Below, one piece after another: positions 8,904 to 16,897 of a stretch of DNA of 64,000 nucleotides. Origin of the DNA: Pseudonocardia sp. T1-2H (GTDB lineage Bacteria > Actinomycetota > Actinomycetes > Mycobacteriales > Pseudonocardiaceae); contig NZ_JBBPCL010000001.1 in NCBI RefSeq assembly GCF_038039215.1, positions 1,798,001 through 1,862,000 on the forward strand, written 5' to 3'. Position numbers and translations under genes: made by a program. Within the stretch, counting starts at the first letter, position 1. Each line of letters opens with the position of its first letter. The notes beneath the pieces were generated by a model. It made no database searches, was not told the origin of the DNA, and saw nothing but the letters and a program-made list of their open reading frames with translations.

Positions 8904-10118
8904 GTGACTGAGGTTCTGAGCCGCCCGACGACGGACGGGGTGCGGGAGCTGGTGCGGCGGATCGGCGAGCAGGCCGCTCTGCCCCTGGAGGAGAGCCGCG
9001 CGCTGCCGGCCCGTGCCTACTGGGACCCGGAGTTCTACTCCTACGAACTCGAGCACATCTTCCGCAAGGACTGGATCTGCATCGCCCGGGTCGAGGAGGT
9101 GCCTGACAAGGGCAGCTACCGGGCGATCGACCTGGCGGGGGAGCCGTTGATCGTCGTGCGCGGCAACGACGAGCAGGTCCGGGTCTTCTCCCGGGTCTGT
9201 CGGCACCGCTACGCCGACCTGATGGGTGGTGAGCGCACCGACGAGGAGCGGGTCAGCGGCTGCGTGGCCCGGTTCGAGTGCCCGTATCACGCGTGGATCT
9301 ACCGGCTCGACGGCAGCCTGCTCAGCGCGCCGGAGATGTCGGGGCGGCCCGGCTTCGACAAGAACGCCAACGGTCTGCGCGAGATCCGCACCGAGATCTG
9401 GCAGGGATTCGTCTTCGTCAACCTCGACGACGACACCGACATCCCGTTCGACATGACCACCGTCGCGGAGATCCAGGACGGCTACGACCTCACCGACTGG
9501 GAGATCGCCTCGGTCATCGACTGGGGCGAGTCCAGGGTCAACTGGAAGATCGTCGTGGAGAACTTCCTCGAGGTCTACCACCACATCGGCATCCACAAGA
9601 ACGTGCTGCAGCCGCTGTGGCGCCTCGGCAAGTGCCAGCAGGGCCACCACACCGGTCCCGACTTCTACTACTCCCGCATGATGGCCGGCGCCGAGGTGGC
9701 GATCGGCGAGGAGGACGGCCACCTGCTGCACCCGCTGTTCCTGCCGGCCAAGCAGGGGCTGAGTGCGTTCCAGCGGTCGCACACGCTGCTGCTCGCGAAG
9801 TTCCCCGCCTACCTCTGCGCGCCCGGCCCGGACATCACGTTCTGGTTCCGGTCGCTGCCGACCGGCCCGGAGACCCACCGCCTGGAGATCCATCTGCTGG
9901 TGCCGAAGGAGAACCTCGGCGCCGAGGACTTCGACGCGAAGATGAAGGAAGCCACCGACTTCCTGAAGCTCGTGCAGGCCCAGGACGCCAGCGTCAACGA
10001 GGCCGTGCAGTCGTCGTCGAAGTCGCGCTACGCCACGGACGGCGTCCTGCAGACCCACGAGCAGCCGCTCTGGCAGCTCCAGAAGTACCTGGCCTCCCGG
10101 CTGCCCGCGCAGGACTGA
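8904..10118 (+). CDS. Rieske non-heme iron oxygenase, alpha subunit
   Basis: 404 residues from GTG 8904 (AAGGCAGG upstream; the longer ATG frame from 8730 covers the operator and is not used). The Rieske [2Fe-2S] motif is CRHRYADL then CPYHAWIY, with an unusually long insert between the halves. The mononuclear iron site is ENFLEVYHHIGIHKN. Such enzymes use electrons relayed by a reductase and ferredoxin to hydroxylate or demethylate substrates. The single-component alpha with no beta subunit resembles the groups acting on betaines, carnitine and other N-methyl or aliphatic substrates as much as the aromatic dioxygenases. It is the likely core enzyme of this cluster. Confidence 0.92.
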   Translation: MTEVLSRPTTDGVRELVRRIGEQAALPLEESRALPARAYWDPEFYSYELEHIFRKDWICIARVEEVPDKGSYRAIDLAGEPLIVVRGNDEQVRVFSRVCRHRYADLMGGERTDEERVSGCVARFECPYHAWIYRLDGSLLSAPEMSGRPGFDKNANGLREIRTEIWQGFVFVNLDDDTDIPFDMTTVAEIQDGYDLTDWEIASVIDWGESRVNWKIVVENFLEVYHHIGIHKNVLQPLWRLGKCQQGHHTGPDFYYSRMMAGAEVAIGEEDGHLLHPLFLPAKQGLSAFQRSHTLLLAKFPAYLCAPGPDITFWFRSLPTGPETHRLEIHLLVPKENLGAEDFDAKMKEATDFLKLVQAQDASVNEAVQSSSKSRYATDGVLQTHEQPLWQLQKYLASRLPAQD

Positions 10119-10192
10119 GCGCGGCTGCTCCGCTCAGCCGCCGGGTGCGGCCCGTGTCCCGGCGGACGACCGATCGAAAGGAAAACCCGGAC

Positions 10193-10660
10193 ATGACTCA
10201 GCGTGAGGTCACGTGGATCTCGGGTGGCTTCGCACAGTGGGGCCGGCAGGTCCCACTGCGCGGCAGCGACCACAGGACCGTCGGCTACGAGGCCGATCTC
10301 GTCACGAAGCTCGTCGTCGCGGGCTCGGAGTCCCCGACCTACTTCCGCACCCTGTTCACCGGGCAGGACGAGGTCGCCCCGGACGGCTCGGTCCCGCGCG
10401 GTTACGGCGCGGTGCGTCTGGAGGACATGCACACCGACGAACTGCTGATCGGGCACGTCGACTGGTTCATCGAGGACGGACGCGACAAGGGCACGTTGAC
10501 CGTCGACGGCGGCACGGGCCCGTGGAAGGGCGTCACCGGCACGGTGTCGATCGACCTGGAGTTCGGCACGGCCCGCAGTGGTGACTCCGTGACCACCGGC
10601 GAGCCGGTCCGCGTCATGGGGTTCATCGAGGGCACCGGTCAGTTCTCCTTCCCGGACTGA
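10193..10660 (+). CDS. Unrecognised small protein linked to Rieske oxygenase
   Basis: 155 residues from ATG 10193 with GAAAGGAAA upstream, 75 bases after the oxygenase. It has no signal peptide or membrane span. The sequence is mostly beta-prone with glycine turns and a C-terminal GTGPWKGVTGTVSIDLEF, a pattern reminiscent of small lipocalin-like, dirigent or allene-oxide-cyclase barrels. I do not recognise the family. Close linkage and a shared hairpin at the unit end suggest it handles the oxygenase's substrate or product. Confidence 0.75.
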   Translation: MTQREVTWISGGFAQWGRQVPLRGSDHRTVGYEADLVTKLVVAGSESPTYFRTLFTGQDEVAPDGSVPRGYGAVRLEDMHTDELLIGHVDWFIEDGRDKGTLTVDGGTGPWKGVTGTVSIDLEFGTARSGDSVTTGEPVRVMGFIEGTGQFSFPD

Positions 10661-10689
10661 TCGGTACCGGTCGTCGCGGATCGACCCGG

Positions 10690-10724
10690 CCCGGCCCGGG
10701 ACACGCCCCGTGTCCCGGGCCGGG
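10690..10724 (+). terminator. Perfect 15-bp hairpin between oxygenase unit and reductase genes
   Basis: CCCGGCCCGGGACAC (10690-10704) pairs exactly with 10710-10724 around a five-base loop, 30 bases past the stop of the small protein. It should end or attenuate transcription, keeping oxygenase output above that of the downstream electron-transfer genes. Confidence 0.8.
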
Positions 10725-10813
10725 AGCGGACCCGCGGCCGCCCCGCTCCCCCACTCGACCGGTCGACCGACCGGCACCGCTTCCGTCGAAGTTCGTCGAA
10801 GGGTCAGCCCCCC

Positions 10814-12182
10814 ATGGTCGTGGATCCCCTGTCCTCCCGGTTCGCCCTGCACGAGGTCCGCTCCTGGCGTGGGGACGACAGCGGGCTCCTCGGACCCGCA
10901 CCGTTCGTCCGGGAGACCCATGACGCCTACGCGCGCATCGGTGGCTATCCGGCCCGCGATGCGGGGGCCGCCGATCTCCTGGACCGACTTGCCGCCGCGC
11001 CCGGGATGCCCGCGTTACGGGGACGCGGGGGAGCGGCCTTCCCGGCGCTGACGAAGATCCGGGCGGTCGCGCGCGGCGCTGTCGCGGCGCCGAGCCCGCC
11101 CGTGGTGGTCGCCAACGGCGCGGAGGGCGAGCCGCTCAGCGTCAAGGACCGCTACCTCATGCGCTACCGCCCGCATCTGGTGCTGGACGGGTTGCTCACC
11201 GTCGCCGCAGCCCTCGGCGCACCCGAGGCCTATGTCTACGTGGCCGACGCGGCGGCCCGGGCTGCGGTCGAGACCGCTCTGGCCGAGCTCGGGGACTCCA
11301 ACCCGGCGACCCAGGTGCACGTCTTCGCGGCGCAGGACACCTACGTCGCCGGTGAGGAGACCGCCGTGGTGCGGGCCCTGACCACCGGCATCGCCCGCCC
11401 CACCGACAAACCACCCCGCCCGTTCCAGGTGGGTGTGCGGGGGGCGCCCACGCTCGTGCTCAACGTGGAGACGCTGGCATGCATCGCGCGGGCCGGTCAG
11501 CCCGGCGGGCAGGAGGCAGGCGCGACCTTCCTCGCCACGGTCTCCGGGGCCGGTCGGCCGCCGATCCTGTACGAGCTGCCCACCGGGTTTCCGTTGGGAG
11601 ACCTGCTCCGTGAGCACCTGGGCCGCCAGGACTCCAGCCTCGACGTGCTCATCGGAGGCTTCTTCGGCGGGGTCACCCCGGCTTGGCCCGACCTGGAAGC
11701 TCAGCCACCCCGGCGTCGCGCGCCGGGGCGCCGGCCTGGGCTGCGGCTCCCTGCACCTCCTCGAGCAGCCTGCATGCCCCGTCGCGATCACCGCCGACGT
11801 GATCGCGTTCTACGCCAAGCACAACGCGGGGCAGTGCGGCATGTGCATGGCCTCGTCCACCGCGATCGCCGCCACCCTCGCCGAACTGGGCGATCCCCGC
11901 CCCGCCCGCAACTACGCGGCGCTGCTCCCAAGGTGGGCCGCCCAGCTGCGCGGCCGCGGCGCCTGCGCCGTGCCGGACGCGATCGCCGTGCTGCTGCGCG
12001 CTCTCCTGCGCCACCACCCGCAGACGGTGTCGCGGCACATCGCCACCGGGTGCGACCGGTGTCGCCGGGTCGAGAGCGACCCGCGATGGGCGCATCTCGT
12101 CGTCACCCTGCCGGAACCGACCGGCGAACCGACCGACCCGCGAGCCGCCGAGCTCGTGCCGACCGTGATGGGTGCTCGATGA
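10814..12182 (+). CDS. NuoF-like flavin/iron-sulfur electron-transfer protein, one frameshift
   Basis: The first 290 residues hold a NuoF/complex I 51-kDa-type fold: LRGRGGAAFPALTKI (FMN/NADH loop), VVVANGAEGEPLSVKDRYLM, YVAGEETAVVRAL and VLNVETLACIAR. After LIGGFFGGVTPAWPDL the frame shifts near 11694 and continues as KLSHPGVARRGAGLGCGSLHLLEQ, then AFYAKHNAGQCGMC with a final CDRC, the iron-sulfur region. The joined product is about 450 residues. With the neighbouring ferredoxin it is the obvious NADH-linked reductase for the Rieske oxygenase, an uncommon choice, since most such systems use FNR or glutathione-reductase types. Its stop overlaps the ferredoxin start (ATGA). Confidence 0.85.
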
Positions 12183-12415
12183 GACTGCGTGTAGATCCCG
12201 TCAAGTGCCAGGGCTACGCCATCTGCACCGAGGTGGCGGCGCGCCACTTCACCCTCGACGACTGGGGATTCGCGCAGGCGCTGGTCGTCGACGTGACCGA
12301 GGCCGACGTCGAGGCGGTCTCCGAAGCGATCGCCGACTGCCCGGTCCGGGCCATCCGGTGGATCCCCGGCCCCGGCGAGGCCGACGACAGGGCCGCCCCG
12401 GCCCCGGCCGGCTGA
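12179..12415 (+). CDS. 3Fe-4S-type ferredoxin
   Basis: 78 residues starting MRLRVDPVKCQGYAICTEVA and containing DCPVRAIRW: a Cys-x5-Cys plus Cys-Pro arrangement with the middle ligand of a 4Fe cluster missing, as in actinobacterial P450-type 3Fe-4S ferredoxins. It is translationally coupled to the NuoF-like gene. It should carry electrons from that flavoprotein to the Rieske centre. Confidence 0.9.
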   Translation: MRLRVDPVKCQGYAICTEVAARHFTLDDWGFAQALVVDVTEADVEAVSEAIADCPVRAIRWIPGPGEADDRAAPAPAG

Positions 12416-12449
12416 GTCGGGCGCCCGGGTCGGGGCGACCCGCGGGAGA

Positions 12450-12465
12450 GTGGCTTTTCGGCCAC
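12450..12465. promoter_or_regulatory. Operator 2, palindrome upstream of NCS1 permease
   Basis: An exact repeat of the 8797 operator (GTGGC-N6-GCCAC plus TGTGC), 123 bases before the permease start. It implies common control of oxygenase and transporter, probably by the LuxR regulator at 7745. Confidence 0.75.
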
Positions 12466-12572
12466 TGTGCGGGCCCCGGCCCCGCGGCCATATTTCTCCT
12501 CGCCGCTTCCTCTTGTGGCACCCGCCACGCCCTCACCGGAGTCGCGTTCCGCACGGACTGGAGACACACGAC

Positions 12573-14144
12573 ATGGCGATGCAGGCGAGCAACGACGCTC
12601 CCCACCAGCCCCCCACCGACGAGGTCGGCAAGGTCGAGACGCGGGGGGTCGACTTCGTCCCGCTCTCCGCGCGGCAGGACCGGCCCCGCGATATCGGAAC
12701 CGTCTTCCTCGGCGCGAACATGTGCTTCGGCACGATCGTGCTCGGGGCGCTGCCAATCCTGTTCGGGCTCGGCTGGTGGGCGGCCTTCTGGGCCATCACG
12801 GTGGGCACCCTGCTGGGGACCGCCTTCTTCGGCCCGGTCGGGCTGATCGGGCCGCGCACCGGCACCAACAGCGCGGTGAGCAGCGGGGCGTTCTTCGGCG
12901 TCGTCGGGCGCCTGATCGGCTCGCTGGTCGTTCTCGTCATCGCGATCGGGTTCTACGCTCTCGCGGTCTGGACCGGCGGGCAGGCGGTGGTCGCGGGCGC
13001 CCACAAGCTGTTCGGCCTACCCCAGGACACCCTCGAGTTCGCCATCGCCTACGGGCTGATCGGCGCGATCACCGTCGTGCTCGCACTGATCGGGCACGCC
13101 ACACTGGTGGCCTCCCAGAAGGTGATGGCGCCGCTCATCGCGGTCCTGTTGATCGTCGGGGTGCTGATCGAGCTGCCGGACTTCGACCCCGGCTACGCGG
13201 GCGGGGAGTACGTGCTCGGGAGCTTCTGGCCGACCTGGGTGCTCTCGATGGTCGCCTCGGCCTCGCTCGCGCTGTCCTACGGCCCCTTCGCCAACGACTA
13301 CGCCCGGTACCTGCCCGCCCGGGCCGCGCGCCGCGGCGCCCTGTGGGGCAGTGCCGGCATCTTCTTCGGCTGCTGGTTCGCCCTGCTCTTCGCCGCGTTC
13401 TTCACGTCCATGATGGCTCCGGGGACGGCCGACTTCGTCGTCGGCCTGGTCGAGGTCTCGCCGACCTGGTACGCGGTGCCCATCGTCGTCATCGGGCTGC
13501 TCGGGGGCTTCGGTCAGGGCTCGCTGGCCCTCTACGGCACCGGTCTGGACACCTCGTCGCTGATCCCGCGGTTGAGCCGGGTGAACGCCACCGTCGTGGT
13601 CAGCGTCGTCGGGGTGGGGCTGGTGTACCTGGGCGCCCTCGTCTGGGACGCCCTGAGCCTGGTGTCGACCTTCACTGTTCTGCTCACGGTCATCGCAGCG
13701 CCGTGGCTGGTCATCAACGTGATGGGGCACCTGGCCCTGCGGGGCCGGTACGTCCCCGAGGACCTGCAGGTGTTCAACGTCGGCATGACCGGTGGGACCT
13801 ACTGGTTCCGGCGCGGCGTCAACTGGTACGCGATGGCGGCCTGGCTGCCCTCGGTGGTCCTCGGACTGCTGTTCGCCAACACCCCGCCGCTGATGGAGGG
13901 GCCGTGGCGCAACGCCGCCGGGGGCATCGACCTCAGCTTCCTGTCCGCTGCGCTCGTCGCGTTCCTGATCTACGGAGCGTTCCTCCTGCTCGTCCCGGGG
14001 CGCGTGTTGCCTGCCACGTCGGGGACCCCGCTGGTCGGCCTCGCCACCACCTCGGGTGTGGCTCCCGCGCCGGGTGAGGTCCCTGCGGACCATGCCGCGC
14101 CGCTCAACGCCCCGCTCGGGCCCGAAGGAGCCCCGAGCACCTGA
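12573..14144 (+). CDS. NCS1-family (purine/cytosine permease-like) transporter
   Basis: 523 residues from ATG 12573. It has about 12 hydrophobic segments between a polar N-terminus (GVDFVPLSARQDRPRDIGTVFLGAN) and a Pro/Ala-rich tail. GTVFLGANMCFGTIVLGALP in the first segments and SLALSYGPFANDYARYLP in the middle are NCS1 landmarks. These carriers import nucleobases, hydantoins, allantoin or thiamine-type nitrogen heterocycles by cation symport. Here it sits behind operator 2, so the imported compound is likely the inducer or substrate of the oxygenase. Confidence 0.9.
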   Translation: MAMQASNDAPHQPPTDEVGKVETRGVDFVPLSARQDRPRDIGTVFLGANMCFGTIVLGALPILFGLGWWAAFWAITVGTLLGTAFFGPVGLIGPRTGTNSAVSSGAFFGVVGRLIGSLVVLVIAIGFYALAVWTGGQAVVAGAHKLFGLPQDTLEFAIAYGLIGAITVVLALIGHATLVASQKVMAPLIAVLLIVGVLIELPDFDPGYAGGEYVLGSFWPTWVLSMVASASLALSYGPFANDYARYLPARAARRGALWGSAGIFFGCWFALLFAAFFTSMMAPGTADFVVGLVEVSPTWYAVPIVVIGLLGGFGQGSLALYGTGLDTSSLIPRLSRVNATVVVSVVGVGLVYLGALVWDALSLVSTFTVLLTVIAAPWLVINVMGHLALRGRYVPEDLQVFNVGMTGGTYWFRRGVNWYAMAAWLPSVVLGLLFANTPPLMEGPWRNAAGGIDLSFLSAALVAFLIYGAFLLLVPGRVLPATSGTPLVGLATTSGVAPAPGEVPADHAAPLNAPLGPEGAPST

Positions 14145-14241
14145 ACCGCCCCACCCCTCCCGCGTCGCCGCGGGCGGGTCGTCCGACCGGCCGGGACGCC
14201 CCGGCCTCCTTCCACCACCCCGATCCGAGGAGGAGACGGCC

Positions 14242-15261
14242 ATGCTCGCCGTTCGTCTTGAGCAGTACGGGCAGATCCCCGTGGTCACCGATGTGCCCGA
14301 GCCGGTCCTGCAGGGCCCCGACGACGTCATCGTCGCGGTCGAGGGCGCCGGCGTCTGCCGGACCGACCTGCACGCCGTCCACGGCGAGCTGGCCGACGTC
14401 TTCCCGACCCCGCTACCGTTCACGCTGGGGCACGAGGTCGCCGGCGTCGTGGTCCAGAAGGGTGCCGGCGCGCGCGGTGTCGACCTCGGAACCAAGGTCG
14501 TCCTGCACCCGTTGATGACCTGCGGGCTCTGCCGGGCCTGCCGCCGCGGCGAGGACCAGCACTGCGTCGAGGGCCAGTTCGTCGGTCTCGCCGTGGACGG
14601 CGGGATGGCCCAGTTCGTGCGGACGAACGCGCGGGCGCTCGTCCCGCTCGCGTCCACGACCGACACCCGTGAGGTCGCCCCGCTGGCCGACGCCGGCATC
14701 ACCGCCTACCACGCGCTCCGCCGGGAGGTCTCTCACCTCACCTCCGAGAGCGTCGCGGTCATCCTCGGGTGCGGTGGCCTCGGCCACCTGGCGATCCAGA
14801 TGCTGCGGGCGATGAGCGACTGCGTCATCGTCGCCGTCGATCCGAAGGAGGCGGCCCGGGATCTGGCGAAGTCGGTCGGCGCCGACCACGTGGCCGGTGA
14901 CGATGCCGAGGAGGTCGTCGCCGAGGCGTCCCGCGGTGCTGGCGCCACCGCGGTCTTCGACTTCGTGGGCGAGGGGGACGCCCCGGCCCTGAGCGTGAGC
15001 CTGCTCGGCGCCCAGGGCTTGTACTCGGCCGTCGGCTACGGCGGCACCAGCAGCATCCCGACAATGGAGCTGGTGCTCAAGGAGCTTCGGGTGCAGGGCA
15101 ACATGGTCGGCACCTATCAGGACCTGGCGGAGCTGATCGCGCTTTATGAGCGCGGTCTGCTGCAGTCCCATGTCGTGTCCTACCCGCTCGCCGACGCTCA
15201 CCGGGCGTTCGACGACCTGGAGAGGGGGCTCGTCCGAGGACGCGCGGTCCTCACGCCGTGA
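14242..15261 (+). CDS. Zinc-dependent (MDR) alcohol dehydrogenase
   Basis: 339 residues from ATG 14242, with GAGGAGGAG upstream. Catalytic zinc ligands are C and D in GVCRTDLHAVHGE and H-E in TLGHEVAGVV. A structural zinc loop appears as CGLCRACRRGEDQHC. The NAD-binding glycine motif is ILGCGGLGHLAIQ, with VAVDPKEAARDLA after it. It would oxidise an alcohol produced downstream of the oxygenase, and shares a transcription unit with the permease. The family is sure; the substrate is unknown. Confidence 0.92.
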   Translation: MLAVRLEQYGQIPVVTDVPEPVLQGPDDVIVAVEGAGVCRTDLHAVHGELADVFPTPLPFTLGHEVAGVVVQKGAGARGVDLGTKVVLHPLMTCGLCRACRRGEDQHCVEGQFVGLAVDGGMAQFVRTNARALVPLASTTDTREVAPLADAGITAYHALRREVSHLTSESVAVILGCGGLGHLAIQMLRAMSDCVIVAVDPKEAARDLAKSVGADHVAGDDAEEVVAEASRGAGATAVFDFVGEGDAPALSVSLLGAQGLYSAVGYGGTSSIPTMELVLKELRVQGNMVGTYQDLAELIALYERGLLQSHVVSYPLADAHRAFDDLERGLVRGRAVLTP

Positions 15262-15284
15262 CCAGCCCCTACCGATGCCGGTAA

Positions 15285-15326
15285 CCGCCAGGCCCGGGTT
15301 CGTCCGCAGACGCCCGGGCCTGGCGG
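15285..15326 (+). terminator. Long hairpin after alcohol dehydrogenase
   Basis: A 14-bp perfect stem (15285-15298 with 15313-15326) continues, after a TT bulge, into CGTC/GACG closing a CGCA loop. It lies 24 bases past the dehydrogenase stop and 34 before the SMR start, so it ends the permease unit or attenuates the exporter. I checked for guanidine-II and -III riboswitch signatures, given the SMR gene, and saw none. Confidence 0.75.
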
Positions 15327-15359
15327 TCGTCCAGCTCTCCCCTCTCAGGAAGGTCTTCC

Positions 15360-15686
15360 GTGGCCTGGGTGTTCGTCATCCTCGGAGGCTTCTTCGAGAC
15401 CGCATTCGCGGTGTCGCTGAAGTACTCGGAGGGATTCCGCCGGCTGTGGCCGACCGTGTCGTTCGTGGTCTGCTCCGTCATCAGTTTCGCCCTGCTGACG
15501 GGGGGCCTGCGGGAACTGCCGGTAGGTACCGCCTACGCGGCCTGGACCGGGATCGGTGCGGTGGGGACCGCCGCGGTGGGAATGATCTGGTTCGGTGACT
15601 CGCCGGGGTTACTCCGGGTCGGCTCGGTCGCATTGATTGTCGCTGGGGTCGTCGGGCTCAACCTGGCCGGTTCGGATGCCCACTAG
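15360..15686 (+). CDS. SMR-family exporter, Gdx/SugE type
   Basis: 108 residues from GTG 15360 with four membrane helices. The signature FFETAFAVSLKYSEGFRRLWP contains the essential helix-1 Glu in the Gdx context (followed by KYSEGF and LWP), and TAYAAWTGIGAVGTAAVGM is the Gdx/SugE third helix, unlike EmrE. Characterised Gdx proteins export guanidinium and related small cations. Its position at the end of the Rieske/NCS1 cluster suggests removal of a cationic by-product such as a guanidinium or quaternary amine; that is inference. Confidence 0.9.
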   Translation: MAWVFVILGGFFETAFAVSLKYSEGFRRLWPTVSFVVCSVISFALLTGGLRELPVGTAYAAWTGIGAVGTAAVGMIWFGDSPGLLRVGSVALIVAGVVGLNLAGSDAH

Positions 15687-15995
15687 TTGTCCTGACCGGA
15701 CAGGTTCGTCAACCTGGCGATGGGTGGGTGGCCGCCGATGGCGGTGTGGGGGTCGGTGATGGTTGTACTCACGGATCCGGCCGGGCAGGGCTTCGGCCGT
15801 TGTGACTCGCTGAGGTAGAGCCGGCGGAACGCCTACCGGTCGGCCAGGGTGCGGTGGGACCGCTCGATCTTCCCGTTGGTCTGTGGCCGGTAGGGCCGGG
15901 TTCGTTCGGGGTGATCCCCAGCTCGGCGCAGGTGCCGCGCCGTGGAACGGCCGATGCCGATCCGATCCTGACACTCCAACGTCGCTTAACGGTGT
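15684..15995 (-). pseudogene. IS481-family transposase, 3' remnant with frameshifts
   Basis: The minus strand ends in the IS481 carboxyl terminus: REYNHHRP, then (after one inserted C) HTAIGGHPPIARLTNLSGQ, with stop at about 15684. Upstream only patches such as the region around RFHRTL remain in shifting frames. It abuts the SMR gene end and separates the Rieske cluster from the acyl-CoA ligase fragment. Confidence 0.7.
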
Positions 15996-16062
15996 ATCGA
16001 GTGTTGTGATCGGCTCGGGTTGTCGACCGTTTGCTGCAAATCCCGCATCGGCAGAGGCACCT

Positions 16063-16593
16063 TCAGGAGTCTTCGACCGCCATCGCGGCGAACCCGCTGC
16101 GCAACGCGGCTTTGTCGATCTTCCCGACGGGCTTCTTCGGGATCGCGTCGACGAACACCACCTGTCGCGGCTTCTTGTAGTCAGCCAGCCTCTCGGCACA
16201 GAAACCGATGAGTTCGGCCTCGGTCAGCATATCGACCGGGCGGAGTGCGATCACGGCCAGCACGGTCTCGCCCCACGTCTCGTCGGGGACCCCGACGACG
16301 GCGGCCTCCGCCACGGCGGGATGGGAGTAGAGCACGTCCTCCACCTCGCGCGGGTACACGTTGGCACCACCGGTGATGATCATGGCGTGCTTGCGGTCGA
16401 CGATGTAGAGGTAACCGTCCGCATCCCGGATGCCGATGTCACCGGTGTGCAGCCAGCCACCGTTCAACGCCTGCTCGGTCGCCTCCGGCAGGCCCCAGTA
16501 GCCGGCCATCACGTTCGCTCCCCGCAGGAGCACCTCCCCGCGTTCACCCGGTGGGCACTCTCCCTTGTCGACCGAACCGACCCGGACCTCCAC
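16063..16593 (-). pseudogene. Acyl-CoA synthetase (AMP-binding), C-terminal third only
   Basis: 176 residues covering the end of the large domain (GEVLLRGANVMAGYWG, GGWLHTGDIG, YIVDRKHAMIITGGANVYPREVEDVLYSHPAV) and the small domain with the catalytic lysine in IPKKPVGKIDKAALR. The ATP/acyl-binding N-terminal two thirds (P-loop, YTSGTTG) are gone. The frame begins at a GTG next to unrelated sequence, so it cannot form acyl-adenylate by itself. Confidence 0.85.
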
Positions 16594-16700
16594 GTGCGTG
16601 GTCCATCGCCGCTCGCCCCACCCCGTGCCGTGCCGCCGTCAGGGCGGATTCCTCGCCTGACTCCAGCGCCGAAGGAAAGCCAGGACGATCACCGCCGGCA

Positions 16701-16716
16701 TCGAACATGTGTTCGC
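16701..16716. promoter_or_regulatory. LexA/SOS box without an SOS gene
   Basis: TCGAACATGTGTTCGC matches the actinobacterial LexA box (TCGAAC-N4-GTTCGA) except for the last base. TAGCCT about ten bases later on the plus strand would serve as a -10. No recA, dnaE2, imuA or other repair gene follows; next come the nitroreductase scrap and a terminator. It looks like a promoter left behind after its gene was lost. Confidence 0.65.
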
Positions 16717-16799
16717 TTCGGGTGCTAGCCTGTGGCCTCGGTCGCGGCGCTGAGGTGGGGAAGACCCCAGCACCGCGGCCGCCCCCTTCCGGCGGTCCC

Positions 16800-16855
16800 G
16801 CCACGGACCGGCGGCTGGTGATGGCGTCGACGACGTCGGCCCGGACTAGCGGCAT
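16800..16855 (-). pseudogene. Nitroreductase N-terminal scrap
   Basis: MPLVRADVVDAITSRRSV is the usual opening of nitroreductase-family flavoproteins (the DAI-x-RRSVR motif). It then loses sense. Fewer than 20 codons survive. Confidence 0.45.
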
Positions 16856-16886
16856 GGGGGCTGCGCAGTCGGTAGGCGCAGCCCCC
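16856..16886 (-). terminator. Hairpin after Rv3235-like gene
   Basis: An 11-bp perfect stem (GGGGGCTGCGC, 16856-16866, with 16876-16886) and a nine-base loop lie 11 bases past the stop of the minus-strand gene. Confidence 0.8.
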
Positions 16887-16897
16887 GGCCCGGCCGA

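Noticed and set aside
12467..14077. A 536-codon plus-strand frame overlapping the NCS1 gene
   Set aside because: Arg/Gly/Pro-rich shadow of the permease in another frame, with no hydrophobic pattern of its own.
15262..15359. Possible guanidine riboswitch before the SMR gene
   Set aside because: The region is dominated by a long perfect stem; none of the guanidine-I, -II or -III conserved loops is present. A terminator explains it better.
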